Below are positions 23,596-34,200 of a stretch of DNA of 64,000 nt, piece after piece. The position numbers and the translations under genes were made by a program. Every line of letters starts with the position of its first letter. Position 1 is the first letter of the stretch. The notes under the pieces are model-generated. The model saw nothing but the letters and a program-made list of their open reading frames with translations. It was not told where the DNA came from and made no database searches. Source of the DNA: Podospora bellae-mahoneyi (taxonomy: Eukaryota > Ascomycota > Sordariomycetes > Sordariales > Podosporaceae); the NCBI RefSeq assembly GCF_035222275.1, contig NC_085884.1, positions 558,001-622,000 on the forward strand. Reading direction: 5' to 3'.

Positions 23596-24810
23596 TTAAG
23601 CAACTATAGCCATATGCGCCTCCAATCCACCAGGACTATCGATCCGAATCTTCACCCCCGGTGCGACAAAGAAAATCGACCCTTCCTCCAGTCTAAACGT
23701 CTTTCCGTCCGCTAGCATTGTTCCGTTGCCGTGTGTGATAATCATAACACCCGGCCCTCGGTGCGCCTCAATGTCTTCTCCCTCTCCCTGCAACAGGCTG
23801 AGCCTGAGCATGTCGAACTCGCTCATGGGTGGCTTGTAGATCTTAACCTTTCCGTGGTCCTGCGACGGCAGGATGACGCTGTCTTTTGATCTCGTGCTTG
23901 GCTTGAATGTGAGCGTGTCGGCAAACATGTTGATATTGTTGCGATCCGCCGGAGGACAGAAGCCAGCGTTGAGGACATTGTTGCTGCGAGCCATGCACTC
24001 GACAATATCACCACTCAAGTAGGCGTGGATTCCGTCTGCCGGAATGTAAATCGCGTCACCCGCGTCCAACACGAGGAAGTTCATGCAGAGTAACGCAACC
24101 AGAGATCCGTTATCAGTAGCGCCATACTGGTCTTGGAGACGAGGCAGCAAATCGAGGATGTATGTCTGCTTGCCAAGCTCTTCCTTGGATGCCTTGGCCA
24201 AGGCTTCCTCAACGGACTTGACGGTCTTCTCATCGGCCTGGAGAAGGGACCGGGTGACTTCGCGGAGGGTTAACTCCGACCAGTCTTCGATGCCAGCAGG
24301 GACAAATTGGCGCAGGACCCCGAGGCGCTTGAAAAGTAACTGAACCTCCTCCAGCGGCTTCCACCCAGCAAAGACCTCGAACTTGGAAAGCGCCACTGCA
24401 ATCTCGGGCTTGTGGTTCGGATCGGTGAAGTTCTCTGGATCTTCTTTGTGAAGCTTGGCGGCGAGCTCCTTGTTGGGGTGAATCTGAAGAGGTAAGGCTT
24501 TGGCGATGGAGAGAATTTTGGGCAGAAAAGGCAGCTGTCCACCTAGCTCCTCGATAACCTTCTTGCCGAGGAGTTCGTCCTTGTGCTTCTGGAGGACATC
24601 CTGGAGAAGCTCGCCTGTTTCCAGCACTCGAGCAGGAAAGTCTGGATAATCCCCGAACCAGAGCTCAGAGTAGAATTCGTCGTTCTTAATTTCAAAATTG
24701 GGGTCGGTCTTCTTGTGGAGCTGGACGGCAAGTGATTTCTCGCCCTGCTTGCCCCAGGGGTAGTTGTTGCAGCTTCCGACGAGCTGGAAGACGTGGTCGG
24801 TTCGTGTCAT
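23596..24810 (-). CDS. Mannose-6-phosphate isomerase, type I
   Basis: Single exon, 404 aa. It interconverts fructose-6-phosphate and mannose-6-phosphate (EC 5.3.1.8), feeding GDP-mannose for glycosylation and cell-wall mannan, and acts in the cytosol. Type I family marks are complete: VGSCNNYPWGKQG at the N-terminus; SIAKALPLQIHPNKELA with the zinc-binding Gln and His; DPNHKPEIAVALSKFEVFAGW with the zinc-binding Glu; and the signature block IYIPADGIHAYLSGDIVECMARSNNVLNAG holding the fourth zinc ligand and the active-site Arg region. The cupin-like C-terminal domain ends in AHMAIVA. The length is slightly below that of yeast PMI40 but nothing essential is missing. The start (24810) has an in-frame ATG directly followed by the conserved block. 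Confidence 0.95.
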   Translation of the reverse strand: MTRTDHVFQLVGSCNNYPWGKQGEKSLAVQLHKKTDPNFEIKNDEFYSELWFGDYPDFPARVLETGELLQDVLQKHKDELLGKKVIEELGGQLPFLPKILSIAKALPLQIHPNKELAAKLHKEDPENFTDPNHKPEIAVALSKFEVFAGWKPLEEVQLLFKRLGVLRQFVPAGIEDWSELTLREVTRSLLQADEKTVKSVEEALAKASKEELGKQTYILDLLPRLQDQYGATDNGSLVALLCMNFLVLDAGDAIYIPADGIHAYLSGDIVECMARSNNVLNAGFCPPADRNNINMFADTLTFKPSTRSKDSVILPSQDHGKVKIYKPPMSEFDMLRLSLLQGEGEDIEAHRGPGVMIITHGNGTMLADGKTFRLEEGSIFFVAPGVKIRIDSPGGLEAHMAIVA

Positions 24811-25194
24811 GGTGGATAGGTAGATGGGGATGATCTGGGTGTTGTTGTATGCAGTTGGGATGATTGTGGCCTACGAGATTGCTCGAGACCGGATGAACTG
24901 CAGCTGCAGCTCTTTTATGTGGAAATGTCAGGAATCTATGCTGTCACCGTAATGCTCTAGAGTGATGTCGTCACTATCTTTGGGTTTTGTGGGGCCGTTG
25001 CGGAAGCCGCTGGCTCGGCACGGCATGGCGTTCTGGTGGGGGGCCGTGGGACCGAGTGGTCTTCGGAAGAGACGGGAGACAGGCAGGAGACCGCCGGCAA
25101 CTTCTCCCACAATCATCTGTAGCCGCCCAGTCAACTGACCCATATTCGACCACAGTATCTACCTGACCTAGCTCAACCTCTGACCTCTTTTTTT
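24811..25194. other. Divergent intergenic region
   Basis: 384 bp between the minus-strand mannose-6-phosphate isomerase start and the HET fossil on the plus strand. It holds the isomerase promoter. No coding fragment was recognised. Confidence 0.45.
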
Positions 25195-26810
25195 GGTTGC
25201 CGATCAACATCACCGTGGATAACTCTACGTTTGCAGCCACCAAGAACCTCAATGCTGCTCTTCAACAACTTCGTCAAATCGACACCGGGTGTCTCTGGAT
25301 TGGGCGCCCTATGCATCGACATGGCGGATCATCTGGAAAGACTACGTCAAGTGACATATATGCACACTATCTGCAGTCTTGCCAACCGAGTTTGTCTTTG
25401 GTCGGGACGTGGAACTATGTCCACAGATGCTGTCATGGATCACTTTGCAACGCACGCACCGCAAGCTATATTGCTCAGATCTGAACTCAGTCAGCTATAC
25501 ATTCCTAATCCTCGGAATGGAGAGCTGATGAGAGAGGTTGAAGAATATCTCACGTTCAGAGCATTGGCCACAAGCTCAGCAGGAACGCTTAGCTGCCCGG
25601 ACTCTAAGCTGGGCGCGTTTTGGTATGACTTCATAAGGGACTACATAAACTTACACGGGGTGATGGACAGGGGCCTACCATACATCGTGTCAAGGGAGTA
25701 CTGGCACCGAATATGGATCATTCAGGAAGTGGTCCTTGCCCACCTCCCGATCATCATGGTCGGTGAACCGCATTACATGGCCACAGGCCCGAGAGATATT
25801 CTCTGCGGTGTATTGGGACTTGCACGTAAGATTCTAGGGAAACACAGTTTGGATATACAGGCGGACTACCATCGGTCGGTTGCTGACGTGGTTTACGACT
25901 TTGACACGGATCTTGCTTCACATGCAGTCTTCACTCATCATATTGGGGAATCCCTTTTGGGGGCTATTCTTCTTTGGATCAATGCCCCCCTAATGAGTCC
26001 GACGGCTCACAAGGACTACCTACATGGGTCCCCGACTGGAGTGACATCGGATCCGAAGGTCTTACACCGTTTCCTGTTAACCAGGTTTATTCATTCAAGG
26101 CGAGTGGCTCAAAGCCCCCGTCCGTTGAGGTCTCGACTGGCGTTTGGGAAGATGACGGGGTTCTTTTTTTGAGCGGATGTGACGTGGATGAAATCGAAGC
26201 TGTCATGGAGTGTCCGCCGTTCGAAGGAGTCGACATTGAATGGAATCGGTATCTTGTGCAGATGGCTAGGTTTATTGAGCTTGGATCTAGGTCCAGAGCT
26301 GAAGAGGAACAGATTTGGCGTACTGCTACATGTCACCATCGGGGTCATTATCCAGCAGACATGGAAGGACGAAGATTGCCACTCATTCAGGAAGATGGCC
26401 TCTCTCTCTGGATGAGAATGATGCGGGGAAAGAAGATCAAGAGTAAAAGCTTGATAAAAGCCGAGCAGGACGTGCTGGAACGGCTCAGATCCGGGTCGCC
26501 AAACCCGATAGCATTGACCAGCCGACAAATCGCATCCTTGCCTTCCATGCGCGACAGAAGGATCGTTCTAGACACGTAAATCAAAGGCTGTTCAAGACCA
26601 GAAAAGGAATGTTGGGGCTTGGCCGCGACGGTCTTCAGAAGAGTGATATTGTGACGATGCTCTGGGGCGGTAGAACTCCCATCATTCTTCGCAGGCGTGA
26701 CAGCGTTGGTGAGGCTACTATTCTCGGGGAGATGCATACATCGATGGATTGATGTATGGCAAGTTTCTCGATACTAATCCGTCAGAGAAGACATTTCGCA
26801 TCTACTGATC
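25195..26810 (+). pseudogene. HET-domain (heterokaryon incompatibility) gene, broken
   Basis: The blocks of a fungal HET protein appear in their normal order: NLNAALQQLR, then the IDALCI-like GALCIDMADHLER, a VCLWSG segment (family 'VVVWLG'), the strongly conserved REYWHRIWIIQEVVLA, the RDxxxGxLGLA segment, a LPTWVPDWS block, and the C-terminal GLGR...LWGGRTPIILRR segment. The usual N-terminal start with its SYxWG motif is not seen, so the 5' end seems lost. The gene looks broken, with about four breaks. HET proteins trigger cell death on fusion of unlike mycelia; this copy is a fossil of moderate age since the motifs are still easy to read. Confidence 0.82.
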
Positions 26811-27051
26811 AAAACTTGGTTACAACGTCTCGGGTAAATCATCCGGTACCAGTCGCGCTTCCAACGGGAAGACACCTGGCTGTTCCAATGAGACTACACA
26901 ACTGTGGTCGGCTAAATGCACACTCTACCGTGGCGACAGCAACAATGCAAGCTGTCAACATGTCGACTTCTAGTATCGGGTCTTCGATTCATGACAGAAA
27001 GTTACAAGCACCATTTTACAACGTGAGCCTCCACAAGCATTCATTTTCACG

Positions 27052-28600
27052 ATGGCTTGCCTTGCCCTGACAACTTTCCTCACGTCCGCTCTCACCCTCT
27101 CCCACTTTACCACAGGTACAAGAGCCACATCAGAACTGCCAGATGACGATGAGCTATGCGGCCGCGGTCTCCCAACCACCCCCTTCAACCGCACTGTCCT
27201 GACCACCATCGGACCCTATTCCTACGACCCAGCAGCCTGGAGCCCCTGGACACATAGGCCCTACTGCCTCGAGGCTAACGAAGAGCCATGGTGTGTCTAC
27301 ACCAACGCTGCCTCTCCAAAAGGCCACGGCATCAGCATCATCACTACCCCTGAGATTGCCGGAACTACCTTGAACATTCTCGAGCACCCCTTTGACCAGA
27401 AATTCTTCGCCCCCGAGAAGATCTACCTGCCAAGACCATACAAGGTTGTTGACATTCCTGGCAAAGGAAAGGGAGTGATTGCCACGCAAAAGATTGAGAA
27501 GGGGAAGGCTATTCTGGTGGATCATGCCTCGCTTGTTGCAGCGGCCGAGTACCCTGCTGATGTGATGAGGGAGGAAGTGCAGGACTTGTTGGAGACGGCG
27601 GTGCACCGGTTGGGAGAGCCAGAAAAGGTGCTGGGACTGTCGAAGAAGGGGAGGGGTGACGAGGCAACCGAGATTGAGGATTTGTTGTTGACGAACAGCT
27701 TTACGGTGTTGATTCAGGGGAAGGAGTTTATGGCTTTGTTTGCGGATCTGTCGGTGAGTTTGATGGTTTTGGAAGGATGGTGCCTCGAGATGCTAACATT
27801 GAACAGAGGTTTAACCACGATTGCAAGCCAAAGTGAGTGTGGAAGGGAACCATAACTGGACCACCACTGACATATTGCAGTGCTTTCATCTACTTCTCCG
27901 AGACAACCCTGGCCATGACCGTCTGGGCCTCAAGAGACATTGAACCTGGGGAGGAAATCTCCATTACATGTAAGCCGCACCACCGTACCCTTGATTACCT
28001 CAATACACACTAACGTACCTATCTCACAGATTCAACCGCCGGTCTTCTGTCCAAAGAAAGACAACAAGCCCTCGAAAATATCTGGGGTTTCAAATGGTCA
28101 GCCCCCTCCTTTCTCCCTCCATCCCCCCAACTCAGCTGCTAACCTATCCCAGCTCATGCGCCCTCTGCACCTCGCCCCCCGAAGTTCTCAAAAAGTCTGA
28201 TGACAACCGCGCCCAAATCCGCTCCTACCAAGCCTCCATCCCCCAACTCGCCCAAGAAGAAAAGTTTGAAGAAGCGCTCCAGCAAGCGGAGCACATGTTC
28301 CAGCTTGTCGAGGAGGAGGGTCTCACCGATCAGATGTCTGACATGTATGAGTATCCAGCCAGGATGTACTACCACGTTGGCAACCTGGACAAGGCGTTGG
28401 AGTATACTCTTAAAGTGAAGAGGGAGATTGATGGGTTTGGGGTGCCGGGGAAGTTGGGGCAGGAGAAGCTGCAGGCGATGGAGGGTATCATCAGGCGGTT
28501 GGAGATGGAAATCAAGATCAAAAGGGAGAGAGAAGAGCAGTTTGGGAAGCAGGCGAAGCTGAGGGGGAAGGCGAGGAGGGTTGTGATGGGGATGCCTTGA
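27052..28600 (+). CDS. SET-domain protein with signal peptide
   Basis: Five exons: 27052-27753, 27807-27832, 27881-27969, 28030-28096 and 28153-28600; introns of 53, 48, 60 and 56 bp. The protein is 443 aa. The SET domain starts near residue 140 (VVDIPGKGKGVIATQKIEKGKAIL) and contains RFNHDCKPNAFIYF, formed across two introns, matching the SET signature 'NHSCxPN' with Asp for Ser; GEEISITYS is the catalytic Tyr region. After it a Cys cluster (CSCALC) resembles a post-SET zinc site, followed by a helical TPR-like tail. SET proteins methylate lysines, but the first 25 residues (MACLALTTFLTSALTLSHF) look like a signal peptide, and residues 40-110 are Cys-containing and lumenal in style. A secreted or lumenal SET protein would be unusual; such fungal proteins exist without known substrate. 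Confidence 0.85.
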
Positions 28601-29323
28601 TACCTCAGTGTAGGTTCATCTTGGTGGTAATGCCTTTTTTGGTTCTGCTCATATCTTCCCATACCTTACATGACGATCTGGTTTCGATACCGTTCTTGAC
28701 TCGCAGTCGTATCCAAAAAGAGGCAATGGCATTCATGCTGAACGATTGCAACTTACTACTCTAGCGACCCTATAAGTCGTATGTTAAATGGTCGTATATA
28801 TGCTGTGTCACCATGGTAATTATTGCTGTATCACCCTAGATATGGTCCGTCTGCATCCCGACAACCCACAATGGTGCGTGGGTTTGTCGCCATCACCAAC
28901 TTCCCCGCGATCAAGTCTCAAGACTGATTTTCACAACAGCAAAACAGTATCCATGAGTAAACTTTAATGCTAATCCCTTTTCCGACTTGACCCAAGTTCT
29001 CACATCAAAGTAGCATTCTCGCAACGCTGATCCGATCGGAAGACATATTTCCACCACTCAGGGGCGATTTCAGGGGTGGCCTTGGCGCGATCTCTTGGCC
29101 AAGACGGATAAAATCACTACCACCATGTCTGGAAGGAGGTCTCACGCCGCAAGCCATCGTGTTTTTCTAGGCAGGGTTCCCCGCTAGGATAGTAACCCAT
29201 TGAGCTTATTCACCGTCATGTCACGTCATGACAACACTGGCCCTCTACTATAAGAGCTTAAGCAATCACCGCAATTTACACAGGGCTGGTCGCTCACGTC
29301 TAGTTTGAGACATCACCTACAAA
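28601..29323. other. Intergenic region, pectate lyase promoter
   Basis: 723 bp, more AT-rich than its surroundings. It holds the palindrome GTCATGAC and a TATAAG box close to the pectate lyase start (listed separately). No gene fragment was seen. Confidence 0.5.
29214..29254 (+). promoter_or_regulatory. Candidate promoter: TCACGTCA site, GTCATGAC palindrome and TATAAG box
   Basis: GTCATGTCACGTCATGAC contains a CRE-like TCACGTCA and an overlapping GTCATGAC palindrome. TATAAG follows at 29249-29254, about 70 bp before the pectate lyase ATG. Layout fits a core promoter with a bZIP-type site; this is motif reading only. Confidence 0.4.
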
Positions 29324-30448
29324 ATGCGGTTCAACCTTCTCTTACTGTTTGCTCCCTTATCAGGGGCTCTCCCCCTCCTCCCCACCTCCCTCTTCGGCCT
29401 CGCCTCCTGGGACGTGGAAGGCTTCGCGAGAGATAACCCCCTCGGCCCTACCACCGGCGGCAAAGGCGGTTCCACTGTCACCGTGTCCACCGTCGCAGAC
29501 TTCAAAGCAGCAGTCACCGGTGATGAACCAAAGATTGTCCTCGTCAATGGAGAACTAGACTTCCCTTCGAGGCCCAAAATCGGGTCCAACAAGTCAGTGA
29601 TCGGGGTTGGCAAGACAGCGCAGATAACCGGGTCAGGGTTGGATATCGTCAACGCGACGAATGTGATTATCCAGAATCTGAAGATTAGTTTTATCCTGGA
29701 TAACGACTGCATCACGATAAGAAACTCGACGAGGGTGTGGGTGGACCACAACGAGTTTACGAGCGATATCTCCAAGGGGCCAGATGAATACGTTGGTGGT
29801 TCTCCTGTTCCCTTTCCCTGAGCCCAACTTGCTGATGCTCCGTAGGACGGCCAGGTCGACATCATCCGCGGCTCCGACTGGATCACCGTCTCGTGGAACT
29901 ACTTCCACGACCACTGGAAGTCCTCCCTCGTCGGCAACGACGCCAACTTCCGTGACATTGACTTTGGCCACCTGCACGTCACCTACCACCACAACCACTG
30001 GCGCAACGAGGGAACTCGCGGTCCGGCCGGACGGTTTGGTCATCAGCACGTCTACAACAACTTGTATGAGGACTTTTTGTACCAGGCTATCCACTCGAGG
30101 TCGGATAACCAGGTGCTGGTGGAGGGGAATGTCTTTAGGGGTAAGACGAGGGAGGCGTTGAGTACGTATGGGTTGGTGATCCCGGAGGATTCGCCGAACA
30201 CGTGTGTTTGTGGAGATGAGGAGCTGGATGGGTTTGCGAATTTGGGGGCCAGTAAGTGTTTCCGTCTTGTTGTGGGGTGGGAATATGGTTGCTGACAGGA
30301 GTTGTGTTTAGGAAACGACTGGGGCGGGGCGACGGTCAACATCACGCAGGTGGGAGACTTTGTGAAGGCGCCGTACAAGTACAAGTTGACGCCGCTGCTG
30401 CTAGTGTCTCCGTTGGTGAAGTTTGGCGCGGGAGTAGGGAAGATCTGA
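29324..30448 (+). CDS. Secreted pectate/pectin lyase, PL1 family
   Basis: Exons 29324-29791, 29846-30251 and 30312-30448; introns of 54 and 60 bp. The protein is 336 aa with a signal peptide (MRFNLLLLFAPLSGALP). It is a right-handed beta-helix lyase that cuts homogalacturonan by beta-elimination outside the cell. Visible marks: DNPLGPTTGGKGG; VIIQNLKI; DCITIRNSTRVWVDHNEF; the calcium and active-site region DGQVDIIRGSDWITVSWNYFHDHWKSSLVGN; HHNHWRNEGTRGPAGRFGHQHVYNN, whose Arg residues lie where the catalytic Arg of PL1 enzymes sits. The calcium-type Asp pattern and WNYFHDHWKSSLVG favour pectate over pectin lyase. It fits a plant-matter-degrading lifestyle, as does the GH31 gene nearby. Confidence 0.92.
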
Positions 30449-31224
30449 GTCAAGTCGCAGTAATATCAAGTCATTTGAGGATACAATGGGGAAGAAAAGC
30501 TGATATCTTGCCTCGCCTGTGCTTGGCCGCCACTTCAGTCCGATGTAACCACCTCCCGGCAGGAGACAAACGGAATACCAAGCATGTTGTAAATTGCTCA
30601 TCGGGACCATTCATGGTCATGAAAATTCAGCACATGCAGCCTCCCACCTATGAGGAGCTGGGGTTGTTGTTGATGAAAAGCATGAAGAGCAAGGCAACGA
30701 ATAGCAAGTTGGACCCGAGTACTGGGCCTTTACATGAGTTAACATTTGCCTGTAATCGAGACGAGGCGGTAGGGAAACAGAGAGAATACAAGCCTGGCAT
30801 GACTGCTCATCTGCAGTGTCGAAGGACATTTGCCAACCAAGCCAGCCGGCAAGGTGAGGCCTACAGCGTGCCCCACCACAACAAACAGATGAGAAGATGT
30901 GACTGGCTCTCTCCTCCCAACCAACGCCAGACTTGATTGCGGGTGGTCGCATCGACTTGTATTACCCCCAGCTGACAGAACATCTGCTCAAGATCAAACA
31001 GTCAACAATTTTCTCTGAAACCTGTTTCCTTGCTCCTCTTTGCTCCTCTTTGCTCCTCTTGTCTACCTGCAGAGATCATTGTTCCAGTACGTCCTGTCAC
31101 CAATACCACACTGTCTCAGACACCCAGCCAACCACCAGCTTCTTCATACAGTCACCTACCTCCACATCCCTTCCATCTCCACGACCTTCCCGATACACAC
31201 AGAAGCATAGATACGACAATTACC
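30449..31224. other. Intergenic region, leader of the ZNFX1-like gene
   Basis: 776 bp. Near the 3' end it contains three perfect 10-bp copies of TGCTCCTCTT (31031-31060) in a pyrimidine-rich leader. In-frame extension upstream of the chosen ATG is open but has no ATG and reads as leader. No other gene was seen. Confidence 0.5.
31031..31060 (+). repeat. Three tandem copies of a 10-bp CT-rich unit
   Basis: TGCTCCTCTT repeated three times without mismatch, about 165 bp upstream of the ZNFX1-like start. CT-rich tracts are common near fungal transcription starts. Confidence 0.85.
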
Positions 31225-34200
31225 ATGCTATCCTCCTCCTCCGAATCGACATCAAGAAAGCCACTTGACAGTAGTTGGAGGAACAGACGAGACATGTCTG
31301 AAGGGTCCAGTTGGCGAGGTGGGAATACTGTGAGTAGGGGGAGCTGGCGAGGAGGCAAAGCCCAGTACCAACGCGGGGGCTGGGTAGGAGGAAGCTCCGG
31401 AGCTGCCACAAGTTGGAGAGGGGGGCGGTCCAATAGGCATGGCGAACCGTCACATTCTCGCCGTATCTGCGAGTTTTTCCAACGCGGCCGGTGCGCGTAT
31501 GGGGAGAGCTGCAAGTTTGAGCACCCTTCCAGGACACCAACAGACGGGGTGACCACTGCTCTTTCCTTCAGCAGCCTAGCTCCAAGCCAGTTGGAGAGTA
31601 CAGCCCGAGACCACTACTTGAGCTTCAAGCGACAGGTCAAACGAACGTCAGGGAACTTTGTGGAAACTTGGGCACTTGCCGCTTCGGTACTCGATGGTCC
31701 TCTTCGTGAACGACATCAAGCAATTGCCCGTGATCTTGTGGATGATGATCTCGGCGGACCAGGCTTCATCTTGCACACGATAGAGGCTTGCATGGATCGG
31801 CATGATGAAATCCCCCAGCTTCCTTTGGCCGAGGCGTTTCTCAAGACTATCACGCACAAATCACTAGTGACGCCACTTTCCATCGAGTCGTATGTCAGCA
31901 CCATCTATCGAATTCTCGGGGGGGTCAGCGGAAAACGGGGTCTTGCTTGCTTCAGGAGCATTTTGACGATTGTCTCGCCCAAGGAAAGCAACTACACCGC
32001 GATCCTAGCTTTGATCGCCACTGGACTTCGCGAGCTTCTCTCAAGAGAGATGCGAATCCTGTTGAACGATAACCTCTCTTCTGTGCTCGAGATGTTGGGC
32101 GACTCCATCGATGTCCTAAAGGACACTTCGACTTCCGTTGAACTTCAAGTCGCCAAGGTCCAAGTCAAGTCCATCATGAGAATGGAACAAGTCGTCCGCC
32201 TACGCCATTCTGACCCATCCGTGGATCCTAGGACAGAAACACGGGCTGTTGACCCGACTCGTTCGACCTTCCCTAAGTTGATCGTGATCCCTGGAGGCAA
32301 TCATGATAATGACTGTCCCGACATTACAAGGATCCAGATATTTCCCACTCTTGAGGAGATTCAAAGCGACCATGTGGAATTTCTACCAAGCACAGACTTT
32401 TCCGAGCCCCATTTCTACGACGATCCTGTCCAACGCCACATCGATACTGCATTTCGTCTTCTCCGACATGACATTTTCGGCCCAATGAAGGAGGCCCTGC
32501 GGCCTTTAACACAGGGTCTCCATTCTAAAGACGCCGAAGCTGCGTTCTCCGCAATCAGCTCCAGTCTCAGGGCGCATTTATATTCAGGAGCCACAGTCGA
32601 GCAACTTTTCATCCGCCCAGGATCCGGGCTTGAGGCCGTCTTGTCCTTTTCTCCGCTACCACAGCTTCGCTCTCGGAGCAAAGCAGAATGCCGTCGATGG
32701 TGGAAGGACTCGTCCCGCCTTCAACCTGGAGGTCTTGTCTGCTTGGTTACTTCTGACGACCCTCACGACCCTTGCATGTTTATGTTTGTGGTTACGGAGA
32801 AACGTGTGGATGATGTTGAAGATGAAAAATTGCAGTTCTCACTTGTCTCGCAGAGGCGAAATCCCTCGGTATCAGTCAAACTGGTGTCTCGAGATGAACG
32901 TACCCTTTCACTTCTCAGCCAAGCTTTCATCACGAAAAGAACTGGTGCGGTTGTCGACTTTCCTGGGATCATTCCTGAGACCTTTGTGCCGATTCTCAAA
33001 AACTTGCAACATATGATGGAAGATGGCCACATGCCTTTCTCACAGTGGGTCTTGCCATCGTCCAAGCTTAACATAGCCAAGCGACAAGAAACTATGGATG
33101 TTCCTCCCCCTCTGTACGCCAGAAAGCCAGGGTTCTCGTTTGATTTGAGCCCAATCATCCCCAGAGCAGTGGACTGCCTTGCGTTCAACCCGGCCCACCC
33201 CGATGACATCAACCTCCAGCATCTTGAGGCGAGAACTGGGCTCGATGAGGGACAGTGCCAAGCACTCATCCATGCTCTCAGTCGAGAATACGCTCTTATC
33301 CAAGGTCCACCGGGAACAGGAAAGTCTTATGTTGGAGTGCAGCTCCTGAGAGTTCTGTTACAACACAAGTGGTCTGCCGCGTTAGGGCCGATAATTGTCA
33401 TGTGGGTACACCCGTCTATGCACACGAAAGTACAGAATACTGACATGGATTCTCAGATGTTATACAAACCATGCATTGGACCAGTTTCTGAAACATCTCC
33501 TGCATGTCGGAATTGAGAGCATCATTCGCATTGGTGGCCAGTGTCGCACTGAAGAGCTTGCCGGCAAGAACCTCCGAGTTGTGAGCAGACACGAGCCTAA
33601 AACGTCTGGTGAAAGCTATCAGCTGGGCTCGAACTTTGGGTCAATCAAGGAAGAGCTAGACTGTGCCGAAAACTACCTTCACCGAATCAGGATGGCTAGA
33701 AGAAGGCGTGTTGACCAGAAAGGCGTTTCGACGTATTTGGCAGAATATCACCCCAGCATTGCTGCTCAGCTTCTAGGAGAGGATGCCGAAGGATTCACAA
33801 CGGTTGGCAACGACCCGATTGATGTCTGGCTGGGGAGAGAGGACAATCCATGGATTCGGCGCCAGCATGGGGATGAAGAGCTCGATATTGTGTCACTGGA
33901 ACAACGCGCCGAACACAATGTTTGGTCCCTTGGGAAACAAGAGCGCTGGGCCCTGGCAGAGAGTTGGCTTTCAAGAATCGTCAATGGCGCCAATGACCAT
34001 CTGTTTTATCATCTTGACGCGGTGAAGGACGCCGAGGAGGCTATCAACAGCGTTCACGCGGATGTGAACAGTCGAATACTGGAGGAGGCCGATGTGATCG
34101 GCATCACGACAACAGGGCTAGCCAAGAACATCGCCATGCTGCGCGGTATTGGCGCTAAAGTGGTTATCTGCGAAGAGGCAGCCGAGGTTATGGAACCTCA

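Noticed and set aside
30256-30936. 226-codon plus-strand frame overlapping the pectate lyase 3' end
   Set aside because: It begins inside an intron of the lyase gene and has no recognisable domain.
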